A stretch of 64,000 bases of DNA from Pseudomonadota bacterium (GTDB lineage Bacteria > Pseudomonadota > Alphaproteobacteria > Rhizobiales > Rhizobiaceae): positions 98,211 through 162,210 of the forward strand of contig JAEWLS010000010.1 of the NCBI GenBank assembly GCA_023457435.1, written 5' to 3'. The stretch's first letter is position 1, and each line of letters starts with the position of its first letter. The notes beneath the pieces were generated by a model, which was not told the origin of the DNA, did no database searches, and was given only the letters and a program-made list of their open reading frames with translations. Below are positions 1 to 7,623 of the stretch, one piece after another. The position numbers and the translations under genes are program-made.

Positions 1-6
1 TTTGCC

Positions 7-1215
7 GTGACTGACGCAGCACTTCGGGCCTCTCGCCCGGTCTACCAGAACACCACCTACATCGTGATCTTCGCGGCGAGCTTCTGCCACCTGATCAACG
101 ACGTACTGCAGTCGTTGCTGGCTGCGATCTATCCGATGCTGAAGGCGGATTTCGGCCTCGCCTTCTGGCAGATCGGCCTGCTGACCTTCACGTTCCAGGT
201 GACCGCGTCGCTGCTGCAGCCCGCGATCGGGCTTGCCATCGACAAGCGTCCGATGCCGAACTCGCTGCCGGTCGGCATGCTTGCATCGCTCCTTGGCCTG
301 CTCCTGCTGGCGTTCGCCTCGACCTACCCGATGCTGCTGTGCGGTGCCGGCCTGATCGGCATCGGCTCGGCCATCTTCCACCCGGAGGCGTCGCGCGTGG
401 CACGCATGGCGTCCGGAGGCCGTTTCGGCATGGCACAGTCAGTGTTCCAGGTCGGCGGCAATTTCGGCTCGGCGATCGGCCCGCTGCTCGCCGCCTTCAT
501 CATCGTGCCGCGCGGCCAGGACAGCGTCGCCTGGTTCGCGCTTGCCGCGCTGCTCGGAATGGCCATCCTGTTCCAGGTCAGCCGCTGGTACGAGCGGCAG
601 CGTCTGGCGATGGTGGCGCGCGGCGGCGGTGCGAACGGGATGCCGTTCGAGCGGCGCTACACGACCATCGTCTTGTTCATCCTCATGCTGCTCACCTTCA
701 GCAAGAATGCGTACATGGCGAGCATCTCGAGCTACTACACGTTCTATACGATCGAGCGCTTCGGCGTTTCGGTGCAGACCGCGCAGACGCTGCTGTTCGT
801 ATTTCTCGGCGCGGTGGCGCTCGGCACGGTGCTCGGCGGCCCGATCGGCGACCGGATCGGGCGCAAGTCGGTGATCTGGGTATCGATCCTCGGCGTGCTG
901 CCGTTCAGCCTGGCGCTGCCCTATGCCGACCTGACCTGGACCGTGGTCCTGACGGTGATCATCGGCGTGGTGCTGGCGTCGGCGTTCCCGGCGATCGTGG
1001 TGATGGCGCAGGAGATGGTGCCCGGCCGCGTCGGCATGGTGGCAGGCATCTTCTTCGGCTTCGCATTCGGCATGGGCGGCATCGCGGCGGCACTGCTTGG
1101 CGTGCTCGCCGATGCGCGCGGCATCGAGTACGTGTACTGGGTATGCTCGTTCCTGCCCGCCGTCGGCCTGCTGTGCGTATTCCTGCCGGGCCGCGCAACG
1201 CCGCGTCACGCCTGA
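7..1215 (+). CDS. fsr: MFS efflux transporter, fosmidomycin-resistance (Fsr) family
   Basis: A 402-residue inner-membrane exporter of the major facilitator superfamily with about 12 hydrophobic segments. The stretch around residues 100-160 (FHPEASRVARMASGGR followed by SVFQVGGNFGS) is close to what I recall of the E. coli fosmidomycin-resistance protein Fsr, as is the N-terminal HLINDVLQSLLAAIYPML region. The family expels fosmidomycin and some other small toxic compounds by proton antiport. The start is GTG at position 7, so close to the window edge that upstream sequence could move it. The gene converges on the cupin gene with a gap of 31 bases. The natural substrate cannot be read from sequence. 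Confidence 0.9.
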   Translation: MTDAALRASRPVYQNTTYIVIFAASFCHLINDVLQSLLAAIYPMLKADFGLAFWQIGLLTFTFQVTASLLQPAIGLAIDKRPMPNSLPVGMLASLLGLLLLAFASTYPMLLCGAGLIGIGSAIFHPEASRVARMASGGRFGMAQSVFQVGGNFGSAIGPLLAAFIIVPRGQDSVAWFALAALLGMAILFQVSRWYERQRLAMVARGGGANGMPFERRYTTIVLFILMLLTFSKNAYMASISSYYTFYTIERFGVSVQTAQTLLFVFLGAVALGTVLGGPIGDRIGRKSVIWVSILGVLPFSLALPYADLTWTVVLTVIIGVVLASAFPAIVVMAQEMVPGRVGMVAGIFFGFAFGMGGIAAALLGVLADARGIEYVYWVCSFLPAVGLLCVFLPGRATPRHA

Positions 1216-1246
1216 CGCCGCGCCGGCAGCGGCGAAAGCCGGGCGG

Positions 1247-1642
1247 CTAGCTCTCCGAATACTCCGCGTCGCTGACCTTCTCCTGCCAGTCGGCCGGGCT
1301 GCCGTCGACCTCGTGAATGGCGATGTGGGTCATGGCGGTCGTCGGCGACGCGCCGTGCCAGTGCCTCTCGCCGGGCGGGATCCACACCGTGTCGCCGGGA
1401 TGCAGCTCCAGCAACGGCCCACCCTCCATGCGCGCAAGGCCGAAGCCTTCCGTCACGTAGAGCGTCTGCCCCAGCGGATGGGTATGCCAGGCGGTGCGCG
1501 CGCCGGGCTCGAAGCGGACCTTGACCACGCGCACCCGCGCCGGCTGGGGCGCGTCGTTGATGGCGTCCTGCCATACGACGCCGGTGAAATGCGCTTCCGG
1601 CGCCCGCCTGCTGGGCCGCGAACCGTTGGGGATGTGCTGCAT
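1247..1642 (-). CDS. Small cupin-domain protein
   Basis: A 131-residue single-domain cupin. The metal-binding motif 1 is visible as AWHTHPLGQTLYVTEG and motif 2 as PGDTVWIPPGERHWHG, both with the usual histidine and acidic ligands. The closest general type is the (R)-mandelonitrile-lyase/quercetinase-like small cupin, often linked to a carboxymuconolactone decarboxylase, but no such partner is present here. The start at 1642 is supported by AGGAGG eight bases upstream; the longer open frame to 1822 lacks a ribosome site and has low-complexity, non-coding character. It converges on the MFS gene. Substrate unknown. Confidence 0.85.
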   Translation of the reverse strand: MQHIPNGSRPSRRAPEAHFTGVVWQDAINDAPQPARVRVVKVRFEPGARTAWHTHPLGQTLYVTEGFGLARMEGGPLLELHPGDTVWIPPGERHWHGASPTTAMTHIAIHEVDGSPADWQEKVSDAEYSES

Positions 1643-1893
1643 GGGATCGTCCTCCTGCGCGTCAATGGGAGCCGTTGGCGACGGCGAGGTCAAGGGCTCC
1701 TCGGAGGCTGCCCGACCCACCGGCGCTCCGGGCTCGCGCTTGCCTCCGGGGCAAGCTTCCGGTATGGGACCGCCACCCGCGTAGACACCCTTGGAGGCAA
1801 CGCGGATGAGGGCCGCCTTCACCGGCGGCTTTCGACGTTTCCGGGATGGCCAACGGCCTGCCGGAAACGCTCCAGCAAAAGAAGGAAAATGCC

Positions 1894-2529
1894 ATGAGCC
1901 AGCAGAGCTACGAGCTCAAGGCCGAGGCGCGCGAACGGGTCGGTAAGGGGTCCGCCCGTGAACTGCGCCGCAGAGGCCTCGTCCCCGCCGTCATCTACGG
2001 CGACAAGCAGTCCCCGCTTTCAATCGCCCTGCCGTACAAGGAGATCTTCTACAAGATCCACGGCGGCGGCTTCATGACCACGCTTGCCACCATCGACGTC
2101 GGCGGCAAGAAGATTCAGGTCCTGCCGAAGGACTACCAACTGGATCCGGTCCGCGACTTCCCGATGCATGTCGACTTCCTGCGGGTCGGCAAGGATTCGG
2201 TCGTCACCGTCAACGTGCCGGTGCATTTCGTGAACGAAGAGAAGTCGCCCGGCATCAAGCGCGGCGGCGTGCTCAACATCGTGCGTCACGAAGTCGAGTT
2301 CCACGTTCCGGCCAACGCGATCCCGGAGTTCATCACCGTCGACCTGACCGGCACCGATCTTGGCGATTCCATCCACATCTCGGCAGTCAAGCTTCCGGAG
2401 GGCGCCAAGGCGACCATCGAGCGCGATTTCACCATCGCGACGATCGCCGCTCCGGCCGGCCTGAGAAGCGAAGAGAGCGAATCCGCTTCGGCCGAGGAAG
2501 CTTCGGCTCCCGAGGCCAAGAAGGAGTAG
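1894..2529 (+). CDS. rplY: 50S ribosomal protein L25 / general stress protein Ctc
   Basis: A 211-residue long-form bL25 (TL5/Ctc type), which binds 5S rRNA in the large ribosomal subunit. The N-terminal L25 domain (residues 1-95) carries GKGSARELRRRGLVPAVIYG; the C-terminal beta domain runs to about residue 185 and is followed by an acidic Ala/Glu tail ending in APEAKKE. The ATG at 1894 follows AGAAGGA; an in-frame ATG 48 bases upstream lacks a ribosome site. The gene is 25 bases ahead of pth, the usual rplY-pth arrangement in Rhizobiales, so the pair is probably co-transcribed. Confidence 0.97.
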   Translation: MSQQSYELKAEARERVGKGSARELRRRGLVPAVIYGDKQSPLSIALPYKEIFYKIHGGGFMTTLATIDVGGKKIQVLPKDYQLDPVRDFPMHVDFLRVGKDSVVTVNVPVHFVNEEKSPGIKRGGVLNIVRHEVEFHVPANAIPEFITVDLTGTDLGDSIHISAVKLPEGAKATIERDFTIATIAAPAGLRSEESESASAEEASAPEAKKE

Positions 2530-2554
2530 TCCTCCCATCGGGGGGTGCCAGTCG

Positions 2555-3277
2555 ATGCACATACTCGTCGGCCTCGGCAACCCCGGTGCGAAGTATCAGG
2601 ACAACCGGCACAATGTCGGCTTCATGGCGGCGGACGCAATCGTCCGCCGCCATTCCTTTTCGCCCTGGGCGAAGAAGTTCCAGGGACTGATCGCCGAAGG
2701 CACCGTCGCCGGCGAGAAGGTGCTGCTGCTCAAGCCGCAGACCTACATGAACGAATCCGGCCGCTCGGTCGGCGAAGCGATGCGCTTCTACAAGCTCGAC
2801 TCCTCGGACGTGACGGTGCTCTACGACGAACTGGACCTCGTGCCAGGCAAGGTGCGCGTCAAGCTAGGCGGCGGGGCGGGCGGGCATAACGGCATCCGCT
2901 CGATCGACGGGCATATCGGCAACGCCTACCGACGCGTGCGCATCGGCATCGGTCATCCGGGCGTCAAGGAACTGGTGATGCCGCACGTTCTCGGGGACTT
3001 CGCCAAAGCGGACCGCGTCTGGCTGGAGCCGCTGCTCGAGGCGATGGCCGACGCCGTTCCGCTGCTGGTCAAGGGTGACGACAACGGCTTCATGAACAAG
3101 GTAAGCCTGGCGGTGCCGACGAAGGAGCCGAAAGGCTCCGCGAAGGAGCAGGGCGAGGCGAAGCCCAAGGGCCAGAGCCATATACGCCAGGCTCGCCCGA
3201 AGCCGCCCGAGGTCAAGCTGCCCGAGACGGGGCCGATGGCCGCGATGCTGAGGAAGCTGCTGGGCAAGGATAGCTGA
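2555..3277 (+). CDS. pth: Peptidyl-tRNA hydrolase
   Basis: Cytoplasmic enzyme that recycles tRNA by hydrolysing the ester bond of peptidyl-tRNAs dropped from ribosomes. Family signatures are present: GLGNPG at the N-terminus, the catalytic His19 in NRHNVG, Asn66 in YMNESG, Asp91/Asp94 in YDELDL and GGHNGI at about 110-115. At 240 residues it is about 45 longer than E. coli Pth; the extra part is a Lys/Pro/Glu-rich C-terminal tail (about residue 188 onward), common in alphaproteobacteria and probably disordered. It follows rplY by 25 bases. Confidence 0.97.
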   Translation: MHILVGLGNPGAKYQDNRHNVGFMAADAIVRRHSFSPWAKKFQGLIAEGTVAGEKVLLLKPQTYMNESGRSVGEAMRFYKLDSSDVTVLYDELDLVPGKVRVKLGGGAGGHNGIRSIDGHIGNAYRRVRIGIGHPGVKELVMPHVLGDFAKADRVWLEPLLEAMADAVPLLVKGDDNGFMNKVSLAVPTKEPKGSAKEQGEAKPKGQSHIRQARPKPPEVKLPETGPMAAMLRKLLGKDS

Positions 3278-3351
3278 CAGGGTTGTCAGCAGTCGCAGTC
3301 GACCGTTTCCCAGCGCACTGGTATCAGGCTCGCCCACAGGAGCGACCCGCC

Positions 3352-3882
3352 ATGACCGACGTGATCTACATGTTCGCCATGAGCCTCGACGGCTTGATAG
3401 CCCGTCCGGACGGCAGCGTGGACTGGCTCGATGCGTTTCCCGCCAACGACGACTTCGACTTCGCCGCCTTCGAGGCCTCGGTCACAGGGATCGTCATGGG
3501 GCGAGGCAGCTACGAGGCGGCGCGGCGCAATGCCGAATGGCACTACGGCCGCTGGCCGGTGCTTGTGGCGACGCGCCGGCCGATCGACGATGCGCCGGGC
3601 GGTGTCGAGACCTTTGCCGGAACGCCTGCGGAGCAGCTCGCACGGCTGCGGAGCATGGGCGCTACCGGCCGGGTCTGGATGTTCGGCGGCGGCGATCTCG
3701 TCCGCCAGTATTGCGATGCGGGACTGCTCGACACGGTCGAGACCGGCATCATCCCGGTGGTGCTCGGCGACGGCATACCAGCCTTCGGCGGCGCCCAGCC
3801 CGACCGATGGATGAAGCTGGAGTTCGCGCGTGCGATGAAGAACGGCGCGATCCATGCGCGGTACAAAGTACGCAGGTCTTGA
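3352..3882 (+). CDS. Dihydrofolate reductase family (RibD C-terminal-like) protein
   Basis: A 176-residue protein of the DHFR/RibD-C fold (YyaP/YwjB-like). It shows the N-terminal MSLDGLIARPDGSVDWL pattern, the MGRGSYE motif near residue 50 and the C-terminal VVLGDGIPAFGG. These stand-alone members are presumed NAD(P)H-dependent reductases; the physiological substrate is usually unknown, and the protein should not be assumed to be the essential folate enzyme. The ATG at 3352 is chosen because AGGAG lies 8-12 bases upstream; the frame is open for 69 more bases upstream without a ribosome site. Confidence 0.85.
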   Translation: MTDVIYMFAMSLDGLIARPDGSVDWLDAFPANDDFDFAAFEASVTGIVMGRGSYEAARRNAEWHYGRWPVLVATRRPIDDAPGGVETFAGTPAEQLARLRSMGATGRVWMFGGGDLVRQYCDAGLLDTVETGIIPVVLGDGIPAFGGAQPDRWMKLEFARAMKNGAIHARYKVRRS

Positions 3883-3889
3883 CGAGCGG

Positions 3890-3936
3890 TCACGGAAACA
3901 CGAAATCACGGAAACACGAAGTTCGTGTTTTCGTGA
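3890..3936. repeat. 16-bp-period direct repeat with overlapping palindrome upstream of an antitoxin gene
   Basis: TCACGGAAACACGAA occurs at 3890-3904 and again at 3906-3920. The second copy forms a near-perfect inverted repeat with TTCGTGTTTTCGTGA at 3922-3936 (14 of 15 pairs, one-base centre). The antitoxin ATG is 8 bases further on. Two readings are possible: an operator for autoregulation by the ribbon-helix-helix antitoxin, or a copy of a dispersed ACACGAAA-type repeat seen near accessory genes in many proteobacteria. The structure is certain; the role is inferred. Confidence 0.75.
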
Positions 3937-3943
3937 GGATGCG

Positions 3944-4201
3944 ATGAAGAACGTGACGGTTTCCATGGAGGACGAGGTCCATCGGCTCTCGCGCATTCAG
4001 GCTGCGACACTTGGAATCTCTATGTCCAAATACCTCGAGGGCCTCGTCAAGAAGGACATCGGCGCTGCCGACGTGTCAAACGAAGAGGCTGAGCGCGCGC
4101 TGCGGATGCAGTCGCTAAGACGCTTCCTAGACGGACCCAAGCTGCACATTTCCGAGAACGGTCGCATGCCAACGGCCGAGGAACGGAATGCCCGACGTTA
4201 G
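3944..4201 (+). CDS. Ribbon-helix-helix antitoxin of a VapBC-type module
   Basis: An 85-residue protein beginning MKNVTVSMEDEVHRLSRIQA, the short beta strand and first helix of a CopG/MetJ-type ribbon-helix-helix DNA-binding domain, followed by a charged C-terminal tail that would wrap the toxin. In these modules the antitoxin neutralises a PIN-domain RNase and represses its own promoter. The start at 3944 begins directly at the conserved strand and is preceded by GAGGA. The stop overlaps the toxin start by 14 bases (4188-4201), the normal coupling. The toxin frame downstream is broken, so this antitoxin may now act alone. Confidence 0.8.
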   Translation: MKNVTVSMEDEVHRLSRIQAATLGISMSKYLEGLVKKDIGAADVSNEEAERALRMQSLRRFLDGPKLHISENGRMPTAEERNARR

Positions 4202-4651
4202 GGTATTCCTCGACAGCAACACGCTGCTCTATGCGCGGGATCAGAGCGCCGGGCAAAAGGAAGCTCTAGCAGTAGGCTGGTTGGCCGCGGTCACGTTATC
4301 AGATTGCGGGAGGGCTAACCTTCAAGTGCTGAACGAGGTCACGAACGTGATGCTGCGGAAGCGGCGGGATCTCGGCGCGGAGGACATTTTTCGGCAAGTT
4401 GATGCATTGCGCTATTTCGGAGAGCGACCATTGTCAGAAACGGTCGTGGCGCTGGCGCGAACGATCAGGTTCGGCACTTCGTATCAATGGTGGGACGTCT
4501 GCTCCTCGCCTCGGCCCTCGAACTCGGCTGCACCCATTTCCTTTCCGAGGACCTACAGGACGGACAGCGCATCGAGGCCGGCGGCAAAGCCTTGACGATC
4601 GTCTCGCCTTTTGCCCATACGCCTCAGCAAATCCTCTCCCTGCAAGGCTAA
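4188..4651 (+). pseudogene. PIN-domain (VapC-type) toxin, frameshifted
   Basis: The N-terminal two thirds read as a PIN ribonuclease: VRVFLDSNTLLYARD with the first catalytic Asp, and NLQVLNEVTNV with the conserved Glu. At about 4495-4498, just after YQWWD (the third acidic position), the frame shifts and runs through unrelated sequence to a stop at 4595. The correct continuation lies in the next frame from 4499 (LLLASALELGCTHFLSEDLQ) and ends at the TAA at 4649-4651, exactly where a PIN domain should end. A single-base deletion near 4497 explains it. The shifted product lacks the last acidic residue and the C-terminal strand, so it should be inactive unless this is a sequencing error or programmed slip. 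Confidence 0.85.
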
Positions 4652-4657
4652 GACACC

Positions 4658-5761
4658 ATGGGCTTCAAATGCGGCATCGTCGGCCTGCCGAATGTCGGCA
4701 AGTCGACGCTCTTCAACGCGCTGACGCGCACGGCGGCCGCGCAGGCCGCGAACTATCCGTTCTGCACGATCGAACCGAACACGGGCGAGGTCGCGGTGCC
4801 GGACCCGCGGCTGCAGAAGATCGCAGAGATCGCGAAGTCGAAAGAGATCATCCCGACGCGCATCTCCTTCGTCGACATCGCCGGACTGGTGCGCGGCGCG
4901 TCGAAGGGCGAGGGCCTCGGCAACCAGTTCCTCGCCAACATCCGCGAGGTCGACGCCATCGTCCACGTGCTGCGCTGCTTCGAGGATGACGACATCACCC
5001 ATGTCGAAGGCCGCATCGACCCGGTCGCCGACGCCGAGACGGTCGAGACGGAGCTGATGCTCGCCGACCTCGACAGCCTCGAGCGCCGCGTCGCGCAGTT
5101 CCGCAAGCGGGCCGGCGCGAAGGACAAGGAAGCGCTAACCGTCCTGCCGATGATGGAGAAGGCGCTCGAACTGCTGCAGGCGGGCAAGCCGACGCGCGTT
5201 CTGCTCAAGGGAATAGCACCCGAGGACCTGCGCATCCTCAAGGGCCTGAACCTGCTGACCTCGCACCCCGTGCTCTACGTGTGCAATGTCGCCGAGGGCG
5301 ACGCCGCCACGGGCAACGAGCACACCAGGGCCGTCGAGAAGATGGCAGCGGCGCAGGGGGCAAGCACCGTCGTCATCTCCGCCGCAATCGAGGCAGAGGT
5401 CGCAATGCTCTCCGATGAAGAGGAAATGGAGTTCCTTCGCGATCTCGGCCTTGACGAGCCCGGGCTCAACAAGGTGATCCGCGCCGGCTACGACCTTCTC
5501 CATCTGATCACCTACTTCACCGCGGGCCCGAAGGAGACCCGCGCCTGGACCATCGAGAAGGGGTTCAAGGCGCCGCAAGCCGCCGGTGTGATCCACACCG
5601 ATTTCGAGCGCGGGTTCATCCGCGCGCAGACGATCGCCTATGACGACTACGTGTCGCTCGGCGGCGAGGTTGCGGCCAAGGAAGCGGGCAAGGCGCGCGA
5701 CGAGGGCAAGGAGTACGTCGTCAATGACGGCGACGTCATGCTCTTCAAGTTCAACACCTGA
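4658..5761 (+). CDS. ychF: Redox-regulated ATPase YchF (Obg-like ATPase)
   Basis: A 367-residue translation-associated P-loop protein of the TRAFAC class, the bacterial counterpart of OLA1, which prefers ATP over GTP and binds ribosomes. The P loop GLPNVGKST is at residues 9-17, switch II/G3 is DIAGLVRGAS (about 71-80), and the C-terminal TGS domain begins near residue 280 with LITYFTAGPKETRAWT. Length is normal for the family. It follows the broken toxin gene by six bases, so that module sits between pth and ychF, which are usually close together in Rhizobiales. Confidence 0.97.
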   Translation: MGFKCGIVGLPNVGKSTLFNALTRTAAAQAANYPFCTIEPNTGEVAVPDPRLQKIAEIAKSKEIIPTRISFVDIAGLVRGASKGEGLGNQFLANIREVDAIVHVLRCFEDDDITHVEGRIDPVADAETVETELMLADLDSLERRVAQFRKRAGAKDKEALTVLPMMEKALELLQAGKPTRVLLKGIAPEDLRILKGLNLLTSHPVLYVCNVAEGDAATGNEHTRAVEKMAAAQGASTVVISAAIEAEVAMLSDEEEMEFLRDLGLDEPGLNKVIRAGYDLLHLITYFTAGPKETRAWTIEKGFKAPQAAGVIHTDFERGFIRAQTIAYDDYVSLGGEVAAKEAGKARDEGKEYVVNDGDVMLFKFNT

Positions 5762-5775
5762 GGCGACAGTTCTTA

Positions 5776-5812
5776 ATGCTGCAGTGCGGCCCGCTATGGT
5801 GCACTGCAGCAT
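5776..5812. repeat. 12-bp perfect inverted repeat between ychF and DUF2934 gene
   Basis: ATGCTGCAGTGC (5776-5787) is repeated as GCACTGCAGCAT (5801-5812) with a 13-base loop. There is no T-run after it, so it is a poor Rho-independent terminator for ychF. Each arm contains CTGCAG. It could be a protein-binding site in the promoter of the DUF2934 gene, whose ATG is 43 bases downstream, or an mRNA 3'-end stabilising hairpin. Confidence 0.65.
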
Positions 5813-5854
5813 CGTTGTGCTAGAGCGATTCTGTCGACGTATCAGGAGCTCGAA

Positions 5855-6058
5855 ATGCCAAGCAGGAAGCCTGTCACGGCTGCAGCGCCGGTGTCCGCTG
5901 CGGATCGCATTCGCGAAATCGCCTATCAGCTCTGGATCGAAGCCGGCCGTCCCGACGGCGCCGCCGATACGCACTGGATCGAAGCCGAGCGGATCGCGGC
6001 CACCGAGGCACCGGCGCCGAAGCTGAAGAAGGCGCCGGTGCGCAAGAAGGCGGCCTGA
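5855..6058 (+). CDS. Small DUF2934 protein
   Basis: A 67-residue protein whose core ADRIREIAYQLWIEAGRPDG and THWIEAE match DUF2934, a short helical domain common in Rhizobiales and of unknown function. The C-terminus is basic and Ala/Pro-rich (PAPKLKKAPVRKKAA), reminiscent of nucleic-acid-binding tails. AGGAG lies six bases before the ATG. A 12-bp inverted repeat sits upstream, suggesting its own regulation. No function is proposed. Confidence 0.85.
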   Translation: MPSRKPVTAAAPVSAADRIREIAYQLWIEAGRPDGAADTHWIEAERIAATEAPAPKLKKAPVRKKAA

Positions 6059-6124
6059 CAGAGCCGCTTCTCAAGCTGGCGCCACAGGACTATCTGTTGC
6101 CGCGCAAGAGCGGATAAAGCCAGC

Positions 6125-7090
6125 ATGATCAAGGCATATGCCTGTAACGGGCCGCGGCTGCGGCCCGTCGAGTTCGACGCGTCGCGCAGCGACATCGTCT
6201 GGATCGACCTCTTGCGCCCGACTGACGAGGAAGAGCGCCTCGTCGAGGCGTGGATCGGTGTCGGCGTGCCGACACGTGCGGAGATGGATGAGATCGAGAT
6301 CTCGTCGCGCCTCTATGCCGACAACGGCGCCGTGTTCATGACCGCGACCTTGCCCGCGCACTCCGATGCGGAGCGCCCGACCATGGGGCCGGTGTCGTTC
6401 GTGCTCTCCATGGGCCGTCTGGTCACTGTCCGTTATCACGAGCCGCGATCGTTCGAAACATTCCCGCTCAAGGCGGAAAAGCTCGACATCGAATGCGGCT
6501 CGGGCAATGCGGTCATCATCGCGCTGCTCGAGACCATCGTGGACCGGCTCGCCGACCTGCTGGAGAAGGTCGGCTCCGGACTGCTGGAAATCTCCCGAGA
6601 CGTCTTCCAGCCTGTAGACACGAAGGCTTCCAAGCGCGACCGCAATTTCCAGATCATCCTGCGCCGTATCGGGCGCAAGGAGGAGTTCGTTTCCGGTCTG
6701 CAGGACAGCCTCCTCACCATGCAGCGGCTCGCCGGGTTCCTCAGCACACAATTCCCCGGCGATGACCGCGAACTACGGGCGCGGCTGAAGACCCTGTCGC
6801 GCGACGTGGTTTCGCTGACGTCCTATGGCGAGTCGCTGTCGCAGAAGATCACCTTCCTGCTCGAGGCGACGCTCGGCATGATCAACATCCAGCAGAACAA
6901 CATCATCAAGATCGTATCGGTGGCGGCGGTCGTGTTCCTGCCGCCGACGCTGGTCGCATCGGTCTACGGGATGAACTTCGTCCACATGCCCGAACTGGAC
7001 TGGACCTACGGCTATCCGCTGGCGCTTCTGGCGATGGCGGTCGTCGCGGTGGTGCCGTTGTGGATTTTCCGCCGTATCGGCTGGCTCTGA
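6125..7090 (+). CDS. corA: CorA-family magnesium/cobalt transporter
   Basis: A 321-residue CorA-type divalent cation channel. The signature YGMN motif at 281-284 sits between two C-terminal membrane helices, followed by the usual acidic loop MPELDW; the N-terminal 240 residues form the cytoplasmic funnel, rich in charged helices. The family works as a homopentamer in the inner membrane. ZntB-like efflux members share this architecture, so metal specificity and direction are not settled. It is monocistronic by spacing, with 68 bases to the next gene. Confidence 0.92.
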   Translation: MIKAYACNGPRLRPVEFDASRSDIVWIDLLRPTDEEERLVEAWIGVGVPTRAEMDEIEISSRLYADNGAVFMTATLPAHSDAERPTMGPVSFVLSMGRLVTVRYHEPRSFETFPLKAEKLDIECGSGNAVIIALLETIVDRLADLLEKVGSGLLEISRDVFQPVDTKASKRDRNFQIILRRIGRKEEFVSGLQDSLLTMQRLAGFLSTQFPGDDRELRARLKTLSRDVVSLTSYGESLSQKITFLLEATLGMINIQQNNIIKIVSVAAVVFLPPTLVASVYGMNFVHMPELDWTYGYPLALLAMAVVAVVPLWIFRRIGWL

Positions 7091-7133
7091 CCGTTGCGCC
7101 GTTGCCAAGTTGGCGGCAGGCGGTCATGATGTT

Positions 7134-7149
7134 TGTTCAAGCTTGAACA
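7134..7149. promoter_or_regulatory. 16-bp perfect palindrome upstream of the MaoC pair
   Basis: TGTTCAAGCTTGAACA is fully self-complementary and ends 9 bases before the GTG start of the first MaoC gene. Its position in the leader, overlapping where the transcript start or ribosome site would be, suggests a repressor operator. No regulator gene is adjacent. Function inferred. Confidence 0.5.
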
Positions 7150-7158
7150 GGACGCGCC

Positions 7159-7623
7159 GTGCCTACCACCCAGACCGCATTCGAGGATTTCCAGGAGGGC
7201 GCTGTCCTGCAGCTCGGCAGCAAACTCGTGACGGCGGAGGAAATCGTCGACTTCGCCAAGCAGTTCGACATGCAACCGATGCACATGGACGAAGCTGCGG
7301 GCAGGGCCAGCATCCTCGGCGGCCTCTCGGCTTCGGGGTGGCACACATGCGGCATGTTCATGCGCCTGATGTGCGACGGCTTCCTGCTGAATTCGACGTC
7401 GCAAGGCTCGCCGGGCATCGACTATGCGCGCTGGAAGCGGCCGGTGATAGCAGGCGACACGCTTACCGGCACGAGCACGGTCACGGCGAAGCGCGCGTCG
7501 TCCTCGCGCCCTGGCCTCGGTTTCGTCACCTGCCGGCACGAACTGAAAAACCAGCGCGGCGAGGTGGTCATGGAACTGCAAAACACCGGCATGTTCCTGA
7601 CGCGCGCGGCGGCGGCGTCATGA
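7159..7623 (+). CDS. MaoC-family dehydratase (first of a tandem pair)
   Basis: A 154-residue single hot-dog domain of the MaoC/(R)-specific enoyl-CoA hydratase family. The hydratase signature region is FAKQFDMQPMHMDE (about residues 33-46), where an Asp and a downstream His normally act on the enoyl thioester; GGLSASGWHTCGMFMRLM follows. The GTG start at 7159 is preceded by AGGA. The stop overlaps the start of the second MaoC gene as ATGA, so the two are translationally coupled and may form a heteromer. Substrate unknown. Confidence 0.9.
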   Translation: MPTTQTAFEDFQEGAVLQLGSKLVTAEEIVDFAKQFDMQPMHMDEAAGRASILGGLSASGWHTCGMFMRLMCDGFLLNSTSQGSPGIDYARWKRPVIAGDTLTGTSTVTAKRASSSRPGLGFVTCRHELKNQRGEVVMELQNTGMFLTRAAAAS

